Assembly (NCBI GenBank): GCA_947646735.1
Contig: CANTFK010000726.1
Coordinates: 1 to 64,000 of the forward strand
From: Peronospora farinosa
Lineage: Eukaryota; Oomycota; Peronosporomycetes; Peronosporales; Peronosporaceae
Direction of reading: 5' to 3'
Length of the DNA: 64,000 nt
The notes below the pieces were generated by a model. The model was not told where the DNA came from. It was given only the letters and a program-made list of their open reading frames with translations, and made no database searches. The position numbers were made by a program, and so were the translations under genes. Positions 1 through 9,887 of the stretch are shown one piece after another (position 1 is the stretch's first letter; each line of letters begins with the position of its first letter).

Positions 1-57
1 GGTGCCAGTCGCTCGCGAATATGCGCTGCCAGCCGGTCAAAGTGACGTTCGCTGAAT

Positions 58-330
58 GTTGATCAGGTCGTCGACTCTCGCTGATTCCGCTGACGCCTGC
101 AAACATTCGATAGCCCATATCTTTGGTATATCTACCACAATCGGCTGGATAATCTGATCCACCGGATCGCGCTCTCCAGTTAGCGGAACGAATGTTGATC
201 GAGTTGTCCGACTCCCCTTCGGATTCCGCTGACATATACTGCGACGATCCAGTATTATATCCTTTTGGTATATCTACAATCGGCTGGATAGTCTGATCCA
301 CCGGATCGCGCTCTCCAGTTAGCGGAACTA
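58..330. repeat. Two tandem copies of a ~136-bp unit
   Basis: Copy 1 (58-193) and copy 2 (194-330) both start with gttgatc and end with the same segment around ccggatcgcgctctccag. Their middles are more diverged. The array directly follows the 3' end of the minus-strand gag-like ORF, so it probably lies inside the same retroelement. The word GATCGCG recurs here as in the minisatellite at 1765-1932. Confidence 0.8.
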
Positions 331-981
331 GCTTTGAAAAAGAGATCTCCCTGCTTGGATCACCCGATCATGATCGCATTCCAACAGCACCTGCGCGTCA
401 AAAGCTCCATCGGTGAATCCAGCGTTTTGGAGCAACTCCATAAGCCGACGGATCGCTTCCAACTGGTTCGGTGTCGAAATGGGAGCTGAGATTGGTCCTC
501 GCAGCGATCCAATTAACTTCGGTTTTAAAATATTTAGAACGGGATTGCTTGACAACAGATCTTTAAGCTCCTTCCAATGAAAACACCATTCCAACTGATC
601 CAGTTTCCACCCTTCCGTCTTATCATCCTCCTGCGCCGGCTTCATGTCGGCATCATCATGATCCGACTCAGGCGCCTTCATCTTCACTCGAGATGGCTTC
701 GAATTCGGAGTGGTTTTGGATAAATTTCCTTCGGTTTTAACCGTAGGATTTTTATCCAGCGGATCGCGTTTTGCAACGTGATCCGCAGGGGTCCTCGAAA
801 GGACCTGAGGAGGGGGTAGAGGTTTTTCTTCCAGATCAATCTCTTGATCTTCCTCCTTGGTTTTCTTTTCATCTGCGCCCCCCAAAACGCTGATGATCCG
901 GGGATCTTTTTTCTTCACACGTCTGCGGTGATCCCTTTGCCGCTGACGCTTCAATTCCAGGTTCAATTTTGACCTATACAT
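328..981 (-). CDS. gag-like ORF of an LTR retroelement (family R1)
   Basis: This is an open frame of 217 aa. The N-terminal half is very rich in Lys, Arg, Glu and Asp; the C-terminal ~90 residues hold a Trp-rich patch and several amphipathic helices. I see no zinc knuckle or protease motif. The Met at 981 lies about 60 bp inside an LTR-like repeat ending at 1042. Just beyond that LTR end comes TGGTGCGCG, which has the form of a tRNA primer-binding site on the minus strand. LTR, primer site and ORF together suggest the 5' end of a minus-strand element. The protein itself resembles nothing I recognise, so the gag call rests on position. Confidence 0.45.
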   Translation of the reverse strand: MYRSKLNLELKRQRQRDHRRRVKKKDPRIISVLGGADEKKTKEEDQEIDLEEKPLPPPQVLSRTPADHVAKRDPLDKNPTVKTEGNLSKTTPNSKPSRVKMKAPESDHDDADMKPAQEDDKTEGWKLDQLEWCFHWKELKDLLSSNPVLNILKPKLIGSLRGPISAPISTPNQLEAIRRLMELLQNAGFTDGAFDAQVLLECDHDRVIQAGRSLFQS

Positions 982-1041
982 CTTCTCTCAGGGACTCACG
1001 GTGAAATCCCGAGTCACCAGAAGATCCGGGCACGCGCACCA

Positions 1042-1607
1042 TTGTGGTGGAGTGGGATTCGCAAAATTGCTGATGCGATCCCAACTCTCCACTGGCGCCC
1101 GGACGACCGACTAACGGACGGGGTACCCCGATTCCGTGTGAATAGCCTTCCTCACCTTGTGTACCCGTCGGTAGGGCGGGTTGCTCTCTTCTCGGTAGAC
1201 TTGAGTCGATGCTGAACTTGACCAGGGTTGGGGATAGGTGGGGGGCGATCGAGTGGAATTCCTCACACAATTGCAGTTGTTCTTGGGGTGCTCTAGTTGA
1301 TTCGCCCTGATCTCTCTTGAGATCGCCTTGTCCAAAAATGTAGATACTTGATCCACTTGATATACTTGATCTTCTGACCACTTGAGCCGTCTCGCAATCT
1401 TGTATCTGGACTTCTTAGTCCTCTGCGTCCAATCGCAGTTTGATTTGTTTTGTTGAGAATTCTTGCAATCCCTGGCCAAACAATCCAGGGATATGACTTG
1501 CGTAGCATGTAGACTTCCTTGAGACGTCGGGAGGCCAAAGAATCCAGCCCGGAAGAGAAGTCGACACGTGTACTTAGAAGCAAATTGAACTCTGTTAATG
1601 TTAACCA
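1042..1607 (-). mobile_element. LTR of dispersed family R1, copy 1
   Basis: The segment is bounded by TG..CA-type ends (TGTGGTGGAG on the plus strand). It is clearly related to 15949-16628 (same orientation) and to the reverse complement of 41822-42705. Shared blocks include ggtaccccg, ttgtgtacccgtcgg and a segment around cccggaagag. The gag-like ORF at 328-981 and a putative primer-binding site follow on the minus strand, so I orient the family that way. Both other copies sit inside Gypsy integrase sequence. The exact right end is uncertain. Confidence 0.6.
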
Positions 1608-1764
1608 ATCAAATACCAAAACCTATGATCTTGACTATCTGTAGCTCAGGATCTATTGCCACGTATTGCCCTTTCGGAGAAATCAGATCTTGTAATGTGG
1701 TCCACTCCAATATCGCCGCGATCTGAATCGCTACCTCGCTCGGATCTAATACCATTTTAGTGTC
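1608..1764. other. Short unassigned stretch between LTR and minisatellite
   Basis: No gene is seen. The segment contains several GATC/GATCGCG words like its surroundings. Confidence 0.4.
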
Positions 1765-1932
1765 AGATCGCGGTACTAATAATTAGTATCGGATCGCGGT
1801 CCTAAATAATTAGTATTGGATCGCGGTACTAATAATTAATATCGAATCGCGGTACTAAATAATTAATATCGGATCGCGATACTAATAATTAATATCAGAT
1901 CGCGATGCTAATAATTAATATCGGATCGCGAT
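1765..1932. repeat. 26/27-bp minisatellite, about 6-7 units
   Basis: The heptamer GATCGCG (one copy AATCGCG) starts at 1766, 1792, 1819, 1845, 1872, 1898 and 1924, a period of 26-27 bp. Each unit joins it to an AT-rich half around ctaataatta. Single-base length changes (taataa versus taaataa) explain the alternating period. The array lies in retroelement debris and encodes nothing recognisable. Confidence 0.92.
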
Positions 1933-2299
1933 CCGCCGGATCACGACTTGTCCTCTTCACCGCTTCTCAGATCATGTGAGATAGTTCATCTATGTGACAT
2001 GTCATATCCACCATTCCAGTCCTTCATAGCGACGTGATCCACACCAGACCGTCTTCCACATACTTGGATGTACCCATCCTCCTTCTTAGCGATCGCACTC
2101 ACGCGGATCGCCATCGGAAATACTGGAGATCGCAATAGAGTAGTTTCTAGGCCATATTTGACCCCACATAGAAGTGCAAACTACACCACTCACTGTTTTC
2201 CATCCCATTTGACGTCATCTCGAAACCTTTCTGCGAGATCGCGACTCATTAATATTGGCCATTTCGGACTTAACCGAAAATATGTGATCACACTTTGCG
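1933..2299. other. Unassigned retroelement-derived sequence
   Basis: No convincing gene on either strand. GATCGC words are frequent. The following chromodomain relic suggests it belongs to the same debris. Confidence 0.35.
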
Positions 2300-3010
2300 A
2301 AATTCACTCCTTCACTTCGCCACAGAGGACTCGGTGATCGAGGAGGACTCCGCGCTTGACGCGGGTCTCTCATCACCAGTCGCCTTAAGATGACCAAACG
2401 GGTCTTCAGGCGGTCATACCCCTGACGGTCCCTCGCCCTCACATCGCGCAGATCCGAGGTCAGTCGCGAGACTTGACTCTCGAGATCTGCCACCTACCTC
2501 TTTAGCGCAGCGGACTCAGCCTGCGACTGAACAGCAGCAGGGTAGGCAGCCGCGAGTAGGTGGGCGTCATCGCCGCTCCTATCGGGCGCCACCTGTGTTG
2601 GTGGACACGGAAGGGAATACGCGCTTCCTTGTTGGAAGGCTGCTGGCCCACCAGTTTTTGGAACGAAAGCTCCAAATCCTTGTCCAGTGGAAGGGGTACC
2701 CAACGAGCTTTGACTCGTGGGACCCTGTGGACGCTTTGCGCGTTGACGTGCCTGGGCTGTTGGCTACTTATGTGAAGCAGCACCAGCTGTCTTCTTTCTG
2801 CTAGGTCCGGAAGGACTAGCAGAAGAAGCGTGGCGAGAATTAATTTGGGGTCGCTTACCACCCATAATTTAATGCGCACGCTTCATGGCGAAGCTGATTC
2901 GCTGCGACCGCTGTTTAGTTGCATCTTCATGCAAGGTAACACGGCGCCGAAGTTCAGCTTCATAGTCGTCGGCTGTTTCGTTAGAACGCAGCACGCATCA
3001 ACTCGTTTGA
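2300..3010 (+). mobile_element. 3' end of a Ty3/Gypsy element of the B/E family (chromodomain)
   Basis: The plus frame ending at the stop near 2804 encodes a retroelement chromodomain: RRSYRAPPVLVD, then RFLVGRLLAHQF, LVQWKGYP, SFDSWDP and a terminal helix. The region matches the minus strand of 41300-40620 in the same order, including the stretch upstream of the chromodomain and the non-pol segment downstream of it. It is therefore a second copy of the 3' part of element E. The upstream pol part is frameshifted, and no LTR is left on the right. Chromodomains are thought to guide Gypsy integration to particular chromatin. Confidence 0.8.
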
Positions 3011-4044
3011 CGGTGCAGCGGTGATACGTCATACTGTCGATGGTGGATGCCCCAACGCTGTGGACTATGACGCCAGCGTATCACACGAGGACGCAAAGTA
3101 ATTCAATACCATCATAATAAATTGAGCCGAGCCATGATCTCTTGTCGTTTTCAGCTTTCAAAACCAAGCGATAACCGCTGGGTTTCGATGCAAACGAAGA
3201 CCTTTGAATCTGTGGATTCTCACATTCAATGCCTATCCATTATTGGCTGCGTAACACGAAAGAAGACAATCGTGTAGAGCACTGCGCTGATGACGTCGGA
3301 TCGATCCATTATAAATGACGTCGTCGGCCATTTCAGCGGACGAGCTTTTGGGAATTAGAGCGCGACATGTGCGTATTCCTTGCCTTTGAATACCATGGAG
3401 CGTTCCTAGCACTACGAGATGCTGTTGCCCCAAAAGAAGAAAACTACTGCGCTTATGCTGATTCTGGCAAAAGTTAGAGTAGCCAAACCCAAAGCGCTGC
3501 ACGACTTGAGCAAGAGTTATATCTCTGTCGCTGTAGCAGTCAAGACTTATGCATTTTTGAGCCAAGTCTCCTCTCCCCGGGCTTTGCTGCGTCTGAAGTG
3601 GTCAAGGCTGACGTCTCCCTGGTCTCCGGTGCGTCTACAGCCGTCACACACGCTGTAGTCCGAAAAGCGATCATAAAAATTCGAGCCCACGTCCGTCACC
3701 TCATACTTCAAGGACAAGTAATTGTTGGTCAGAAGACGACCTATAAAACGATGAAAACGTTGTTGTGTTGACTTTCATCGGATATAACCCCAGGTCTATC
3801 AATTGCGCTATCAGGGAAGAGTTTACCCCCGCTACCGAAGTTACGATTGCTAATGGGAAGATCAATAACTCCGGATCAGAATGTTTCGTGGTAAAAAAAT
3901 AATGGCGGGTAAAGTGCAACGGCATGTGCTAATTTGGTCCTCTTGTGAATTTGATTTGATCGTTGAGGTTGCTATTCATACTAGTATCTGCGGACTTTCC
4001 CAACACTACCACCTTCTCTTTTCCTTCTTCTCTGCACTGGTGAA
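3011..4044. other. Intergenic region, no gene seen
   Basis: Only short overlapping frames without recognisable domains occur here. The last ~100 bp before the PX gene are pyrimidine-rich (cttctcttttccttcttctc), as is common just upstream of oomycete coding regions. Confidence 0.5.
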
Positions 4045-5739
4045 ATGCTGTCCTGTGGCAGTGGTGCGGTGCCTGTCACACCAACTGTTGGCAAGAGAAG
4101 GACAATGTGTCCACCAGTTCGCAAGCGACTTGCCTACGAGACTTTTCTAGAGAAGCGAGCGTCGTCGACAGCGTTTCAGCGACACCAAGTGACCCAAGCG
4201 ACTCAACCGGAGCAATCAACATGCGACCACGACAACGTGATGACGAATCAAACGCAGCGAGTAGACCCGTTGGAGAGCAGTGCTCCGTCGGCTTTCATGG
4301 AGAATATCCAGGCACTGGACCCGTTGGAAGTTCGCAAGCGCAAAAGCCTCGCGCTGCATAATGCTGACCTGGACGAGGTTCAGATCCCGAAAATGCACGA
4401 AGGTCTTTGTCGCGTCTTCTGCCAGCCCAGCTTGTGGTCTCCTGCGTTTGCTTCGCCTGGCGACTTTACGATCAAGCTGGCGTCGGTATTTCAGGTTCAT
4501 GGCGAAGTCTGCCTCCGTATTGCCGTAATGTGTTGCTGCGCTAGATCTATTTGTGATGGCTCGCGCGTCAAGCCAGCATCGAAGCGGCAGTATTACATCT
4601 CGTACGTTGAGCGAACGCAACAGGAGACAATTCAGCTGACGGAAGCGCTATCGCTTCAGTATCTAGGACATCTTTTGGCGGATAAATTGCCCACGCATGG
4701 AACACTTCTCATTAGGAAGCAGCGAGCTCTAGACGAGTACGGGGAACAAGTGATTCAGTTCTTATGCTTCGTGATGCAGATCACCGCGACCGGCTTAAAC
4801 CGACTTGTGGCACTAAAAGAGCCTGTGTCAAGCAACGTGCGAGTACGCGACTTCTTAGGTCTAGCACTGAGCTTTGGCGAGCAGACAATCGTCGCAACGA
4901 GCTCATGCGACGCTCGAATTGAAGGACAATACGACGGTAATCGACCGGTGCTTCCAAGCGCATGGCTAAATCTCGACTTGAATATGTCTTCGGATCTAAG
5001 CTTTTACGGAAATGGGAACGCCACGAAGCGATCCCAATTCAACGGCAACATTTGCAGCGATTTTGGGCCGCTGACACGGTCATATAGTCTTAAACGGCCG
5101 GGGTCTAGCAAGTGTGTCCGCTTCATTGACCCTTGTTACTGGTTTGATGAGACGCCAAATGACGGGTCGTTTACGGTCGAGATATCTAGTGTATCAATCA
5201 TGGATGGCGTGGCTAAGTTTGCAATCAGTGTGCTTTTTTTCGTGGACGGAGGCTTAGAAGTGAAGACCGTCGATCGTCGCTACTCCGAGTTTGATGAGCT
5301 AGCACTGACACTCGAGGATAAGGTGCCTTCGCTCCAAATCCGTAAGTTGCTCCCACCGAAGACTTTTTTCCGATATCTCTCGGCCAGCTACCTCGAGCGT
5401 CGAGCAGCGTCCTTGCAGCTTTTTCTGGAGCGCATACTTTCTCTGAATTTTAAAGGAGCACTCAATGAGAAGATTCCGTTTACGGCGGAGCCTCATGTCC
5501 GTCGCTTCCTGAAGCTGCATGCTGTTGAATGGATCGTGGTTCCGTTGAGTAAATTGTCGCCGACATCAAAGAGAGCTCGAGATGGCTTTCGAATGAACTT
5601 CTCCCTATCACCTACGGCAGCGTCCGATTTGTCACCATGCTTGAATATTTCGCCTGGGCGTAATCGGCGTTGCATTTCTTCTGAGTCGATGGTACTTCAC
5701 TACGAAGATCTTTCTTCGAGACGTACCGATTCCATGTAG
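4045..5739 (+). CDS. PX (phox-homology) domain protein
   Basis: A single 564-aa frame without introns. Residues ~373-500 form a PX domain, which binds phosphoinositides (usually PI3P) and targets proteins to endosomes. It has the RRYSEF motif (R411-F416; the first Arg of this motif contacts the 3-phosphate in known PX folds), then a Pro-containing loop (LLPPK) and the helix with ERRAASLQLFLERIL. The first ~370 residues contain no domain I recognise. A Cys-rich hydrophobic patch (residues ~155-170) and moderately conserved-looking segments suggest a second globular unit. A later start at 4105 (MCPPVRKRL) is equally possible; I kept the upstream Met because the frame is open from there. A role in endosomal sorting or signalling is an inference from the PX domain only. 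Confidence 0.85.
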   Translation: MLSCGSGAVPVTPTVGKRRTMCPPVRKRLAYETFLEKRASSTAFQRHQVTQATQPEQSTCDHDNVMTNQTQRVDPLESSAPSAFMENIQALDPLEVRKRKSLALHNADLDEVQIPKMHEGLCRVFCQPSLWSPAFASPGDFTIKLASVFQVHGEVCLRIAVMCCCARSICDGSRVKPASKRQYYISYVERTQQETIQLTEALSLQYLGHLLADKLPTHGTLLIRKQRALDEYGEQVIQFLCFVMQITATGLNRLVALKEPVSSNVRVRDFLGLALSFGEQTIVATSSCDARIEGQYDGNRPVLPSAWLNLDLNMSSDLSFYGNGNATKRSQFNGNICSDFGPLTRSYSLKRPGSSKCVRFIDPCYWFDETPNDGSFTVEISSVSIMDGVAKFAISVLFFVDGGLEVKTVDRRYSEFDELALTLEDKVPSLQIRKLLPPKTFFRYLSASYLERRAASLQLFLERILSLNFKGALNEKIPFTAEPHVRRFLKLHAVEWIVVPLSKLSPTSKRARDGFRMNFSLSPTAASDLSPCLNISPGRNRRCISSESMVLHYEDLSSRRTDSM

Positions 5740-5808
5740 AAAGAATGCACAACCACAGTCATATGAATCTGCTCACACGTCACATATCTGTGACTTGTGA
5801 GAGGCCTA

Positions 5809-5822
5809 TCATTTTTCATTGC
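5809..5822 (+). promoter_or_regulatory. Oomycete initiator-like element upstream of the BLOC-1 subunit gene
   Basis: TCATTTTTCATTGC matches 12 of 14 positions of the known oomycete initiator consensus TCATTYYNCAWTTT. It lies 38 bp before the ATG at 5860, a typical distance. Confidence 0.55.
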
Positions 5823-5859
5823 TGATGCTAAAAAGCAGGTGCAACTCGAATAGACGACC

Positions 5860-6405
5860 ATGGAGAAGGCAAAAGAGGACGAGCTACGGGAACTTACGCA
5901 GCGCGTGTGCGAGAGCGTCACAGCGTATGTTGGTGCACAGCTCGATGGTGAGTGGAAGACACAAGGACAAACGATTGTTTTTGATGCGAAAGCCTAAAGC
6001 ACTGCTCTTGCAGGCTCACTGGAGTCAATGCAGTTGATGGAGACCGTCGTAAACAATATCAATGCCAAGTATATAGGGATGAAGCGAGAGGCCACGAGCA
6101 TTGGCAAACTGTCAAAAGTACTGGAGACACGAGGTAAGTAACGCAATAAAAGAGAAGTTTAGTCGATTGGTAGTGACAGTTTTTAAAACTGCTGCTATTA
6201 GCATTTGCAATGAAGGAAAAGATGAATATCATTGATGATATCGATGAGGAGCTGGCGGAGCTTGAGGACATGGTGGACCAGCTCGAGCAGTACACGGGGT
6301 CTCTGGGTTCGTACCAATGGAATTGCCTTCTTACAATAATGTGCCGTCGATACTGACCAACTACTGCTCATTTATGCAGAAAACAAGTTCAATGAAGTGC
6401 ACTAG
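5860..6405 (+). CDS. BLOC-1 subunit 2 (BLOS2) homologue, four exons
   Basis: Exons 5860-5947, 6014-6133, 6202-6306 and 6380-6405 join to a 112-aa protein. Introns of 66-73 bp have GT..AG ends (gtgagt, gtaagt, gttcgt donors). The product is almost wholly helical: an N-terminal amphipathic helix, then NNINAKYIGMKREATSIG, then a long coiled coil rich in Glu/Asp. Order and sequence fit BLOS2 of the BLOC-1 / BORC complexes, which act in biogenesis and positioning of lysosome-related organelles. It is shorter than animal BLOS2 (about 140 aa), mainly at the N-terminus. It starts 120 bp after the PX gene, so the two share a compact promoter region. No single open frame covers the gene because of the introns. 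Confidence 0.85.
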
Positions 6406-6754
6406 GTTTAATTAAGAACGACCAAGTAGTAAAATCGATCTGTGTGGTGACTAATTTTAACGTGCAATTGTCTCGTATGGACGTCAAGTCAAAGGCGATT
6501 CCATTCATGCCCTTTAGACATGAAGGTCCTTGTGTGCTGGACTTAGTGTCGCTTATTGTCAGAGCGCAGCAATGAACTTGGTTTTAGTATGCGATTATAA
6601 GCGTTGTGTTCCGTCTTCTACTTTTCGCTCTGAATGGAAGCCAGAATACGCCCGAAACCTGCAGTGGGTTAAACATGGGACCTTTCACTATAGCAAATAG
6701 CCCGCGACGCACAGGCTCGAGTTTTGGCTACTAACAACTAGTAACGAGCGCAGG
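6406..6754. other. Intergenic promoter region of the Rac gene
   Basis: No coding frame seen. TTTCACTATAGC at ~6691-6702 is only a weak initiator-like candidate. Confidence 0.4.
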
Positions 6755-7558
6755 ATGTCCACCATGCAAAACATGAAGTGTGTGGTCGTCGGGTGAGTGG
6801 CAGCGAACGACTTACAAAGCGAAAGTATTGTGCATTGTTGCTCTGGTGCTGACGTATTACTTTACTTGATCTATTAGTGATGGTGCCGTGGGCAAGACGT
6901 GTGTGCTCATCTCGTACACGACTAACACGTTCCCAGGCGAGTACATCCCGACGGTGTTCGACAACTACAGCGCCAACGTGATGGTGGACAATCAACCGAT
7001 CAATTTGGGGCTCTGGGATACGGCAGGACAGGAGGACTACGACCGACTACGGCCACTAAGTTACCCGCAGACGGACGTGTTTCTCATTTGCTTTTCCGTT
7101 GTCAGGTGCGGTCACAAGCAAAAAAAGTTGCGGTCTGTTCTATTTTACTGACTTTCTTGTTGTTAGTCGTGCTTCGTTTGAAAATGTCAAGTCCAAATGG
7201 CTGCCCGAGATCCGCCACCACGCACCGGGAGTGCCTTTTATTCTAATTGGTACCAAGTGCGATTTGCGTGACGATGAAGAGACACTGGAGCAGCTACGGG
7301 AGAAAAAGCTCGCTCCGATCAGCAAAGAACAGGTGCGTTTGAATAATTGGAGGAATGACTGTGCTTTATCCTGACGAAACCGCTGCTACTCAGGGTGAGA
7401 TGCTTTCGATCGAGATCGGTGCGTACAAATATATGGAGTGTTCAGCATTGACGCAGAAAGGGCTCAAGCTGGTCTTCGACGTGGCAATTCGGTGTGTTAT
7501 CATCAACCAGCAGAATCCTAAGCGCAAAAAAAAATCGTTTAGGTGCTCGATTTTGTAG
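6755..7558 (+). CDS. Rac-type Rho GTPase, four exons
   Basis: Exons 6755-6792, 6878-7105, 7167-7332 and 7394-7558 give 198 aa. All G motifs are present: P-loop GDGAVGKT, switch I around [10 protein letters not shown], switch [24 protein letters not shown] and the ECSALTQKG loop. The protein ends in a KRKKKS basic stretch and a CSIL CAAX box, which predicts geranylgeranylation and plasma-membrane anchoring. The insert typical of Rho proteins is present. It is a Rac-like switch for actin and polar growth. The Met at 6755 gives a short extra N-terminus; Mets at 6764 and 6773 are possible alternatives, the last matching the usual Rac start. Splice sites preserve the frame exactly. Confidence 0.95.
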
Positions 7559-7633
7559 CGCACTGGGCAGAAATATCGCTAAGCTAATACAATATTATTG
7601 TACGTACACGGTTTTAGTTTTACCTATCTATCA

Positions 7634-8520
7634 CTAACAACTCTTAGCAAGCTTTCCATCACGTCCTTCACGGCTCTGCGTCTCCTTGTCACCTCGATCC
7701 AACTCTTCCACAAGTCTTCAGATGCCTCGTACCAGTGCAAAATCACAACTCACTCGATGGATTGTTCTTTCAGAGCGCCGATGTTCCTTTATCACTTGTT
7801 GGAACACGTCCGGAAATGGAATTCCAATCAGTGCTGCAAACGGCAGCAGGAATGACCACACTGGGAAGCACGTCATGGCATGAAATCTGGGTTTGAGGTG
7901 CGCGGAATCCATCTACAGACGTCAGGAGCTTGTCCAAGTATCTGCGCGCATGATGACAGCAATGCATTAAGCAGCACGTGCATAATGAGCTCTGCTGCCG
8001 ACAAATATATTGTATTGTATTGTTATGGTCCTGGATGCCATTGTCACTGTCTTGTCTTGCAAGTCGCCCAGTTGCTGGCATAGCACCGCCGAGATGCCTT
8101 TCTGTTGTGCAATACGACTCAACCGCTGAGCTTCTGGATGATGGAAAGCTTGTCGCACGAGCGATGATGGTGGAGCAACAATGCTATTGTTATTTGTAGA
8201 AAAGGTATCGGCAGGAACGAGTCCACCAAGAGGCAGAGCTCGGGTAATACTCGGCGAGTGTCAGAAAGTGAACACTGTAGCATCTCAGTAGGCGTCACCT
8301 GTTGTGTATACATACGACGTGCTAAAATACTCACGCAATCGTTTGGCCGCTGCAACAGAGAGAGCACTTCTCGCAGCTCTTGACGCTGCATGGGGTCCGT
8401 AGATACTACAACAATGAATACATGATCAAGAACTAATTATTGCAGGGTCTAGGCCGAGCCGTTCCAGCGTTGTAACAGCGGTACCACTAGTCAGCTCTGT
8501 ATTTTCGTTTTCTACCCTTG
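7634..8520 (-). CDS. Possible spliced or decaying gene of unknown function
   Basis: Several short minus-strand segments look coding but lie in different frames. One reads MQRQELREVLSLLQRPNDC, followed by a plausible gtgagt donor. One starts VTPTEMLQCSLSDTRRVLP and one runs SLVRQAFHHPEAQRLSRIA. A hydrophobic segment contains FPVWSFLLPFAALIGIPFP. A basic end reads WIEVTRRRRAVKDVMESLL before a stop at 7634-7636. Some junctions have usable GT/AG sites; others would need introns under 30 bp. It may be a small membrane protein or a pseudogene. I cannot name it, and exon limits are guesses. Confidence 0.3.
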
Positions 8521-9022
8521 TCTTTGCCCATCGAGCAGTATACTATTTTACTGTTTAATTCAAATAGACGGTCTCTCTAGTATCTCGATGGAGTTGTCCT
8601 GTCGTTTCTGTTGTCCCATATGGCTGTCTCTTTTAAAGCATTCAAGCACTTGGGAAAGGCTTTCTACAAACATGGCCATCTTTTTTTCTACCTAATATGC
8701 GTTTCGAAAAGCAACATTTTCGCCGACGACTCCGCGTTTGTATTCTTCGTGGCTTGCTTTACACGTTGCATTGCCTCAGTCATTAAGTCAAGCTCGAGTT
8801 ACCTCACGGATGTGAATGGTGATGTGTGTGTGCGGTAGCAGTGTTTCCTTGTTCAATAAACTCTCAAAATCGGATCAGCTCTGTAATCTCGTTTATTTTC
8901 TTTCTATTCCCGTCTATGTCCATACAGCAGAGCCGGTAATAATTCCCTCGTCGTCCATTCGCACTCGCCCCCAGCTCGCAGTGATCTCGACTTCGCATTT
9001 CCAAATAGTTGCCCTTAAGACC
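8521..9022. other. Intergenic region upstream of the effector candidate
   Basis: No gene seen. An open frame in phase with the effector runs back to 8816, but the signal peptide argues for the start at 9023. Confidence 0.4.
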
Positions 9023-9877
9023 ATGTATCCTCATCCCATGAACATTTGTGCGGTCATTGCTGTCCATCTAGTAATTGTTGGTGCGCATGATGTGTCACCT
9101 AACGGCATCACCAAGTCAGCTCCTGCACTTCAACTTGGTGAAGGAACTAAGCACTTGAGGACTCACAGGTCCACACAAGATAATGAAGAGGAGCGAGGTA
9201 ACAATGATATTGCTACTGAAATGAGCTCGATGGCGGAGGGGGTCATAAGTGCCTCATCACCAGGGAAGGAAGCCTTGGATCAGATTAATGAGTGGTTGTT
9301 TGCTGACAAACATGACGGGAAGGCGGTAGACGAGGAAATTTTGGACGCCTACGAAGAAAAGTTGAAAAAAGAATTAAGCGATTCCCCCACGCTCGCTGAG
9401 TTCTCTCAGCCCACCCTCGCTGAGTCCTCTCAGCGCACGCTTGCTGAACCCGTTCACGCTACGGTCGCTGAACCCCTTATAACTCGATTTGAAGACAAGG
9501 GTCCGGCTGAGTTCGATGAAGTACAGCATGTTCCAAATGTAATAATCGGTCAACATCAATATCCAGTTTGGCTAGCTGAGGCGTTCGTCCACCCCACCAT
9601 ATTCTTATATTATTTGAAACTTAATGAAGCAGGGGAAAATTTTCTTGGATATGTGGGAATGTTCGAGTGGATTAAATACGTAGAATTCTATAACGACATG
9701 CCGACCAAGAAATCGACAACTGTAATTGCTGCATTGAAGAAGGGGGGTTCGAAGAAAAACTTTGGAAAATATGGTTTTTTCATGGAAACAGCGCCAAGAA
9801 AGCATCATACAGGAAGCGAAAAAGGACAAGAAAAATTGGTAATTATAGGAAAAAAAGCTGCTTACTCGACAAAATAG
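9023..9877 (+). CDS. Secreted RXLR-class effector candidate (variant KHLR / EEER, WY-like core)
   Basis: The 284-aa protein starts with a signal peptide: Met plus a hydrophobic stretch at residues ~6-21 ending near GAHD. Residues 43-46 are KHLR, a conservative variant of the RXLR host-targeting motif, followed at 55-58 by EEER, matching the dEER element. Four exact 8-residue repeats start at T123, T131, T139 and T147 (consensus TLAExxQx; 24-bp period). After them comes a W-motif region typical of oomycete WY effectors: WLAEAFVHPTIFLYYLKL, then FEWIKYVEFYN. The family acts inside plant cells and suppresses immunity. The core ends abruptly at 9877, while further WY-like helices follow in other frames, so this is probably a truncated or pseudogenised long effector. 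The upstream frame from 8816 would bury the signal peptide. The single-exon structure fits the family. Confidence 0.72.
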   Translation: MYPHPMNICAVIAVHLVIVGAHDVSPNGITKSAPALQLGEGTKHLRTHRSTQDNEEERGNNDIATEMSSMAEGVISASSPGKEALDQINEWLFADKHDGKAVDEEILDAYEEKLKKELSDSPTLAEFSQPTLAESSQRTLAEPVHATVAEPLITRFEDKGPAEFDEVQHVPNVIIGQHQYPVWLAEAFVHPTIFLYYLKLNEAGENFLGYVGMFEWIKYVEFYNDMPTKKSTTVIAALKKGGSKKNFGKYGFFMETAPRKHHTGSEKGQEKLVIIGKKAAYSTK

Positions 9878-9887
9878 AGTTAGAACG

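Noticed and set aside
1755..1935. CRISPR-like array
   Set aside because: The units are directly adjacent, without unique spacers. It is a eukaryotic minisatellite.
2215..2493. Minus-strand coiled-coil frame
   Set aside because: It is the reverse of sequence colinear with the chromodomain tail of the B/E family, whose coding strand here is plus.
8816..9022. N-terminal extension of the effector frame
   Set aside because: It would place the signal peptide at residue ~75; the Met at 9023 directly precedes the hydrophobic segment.
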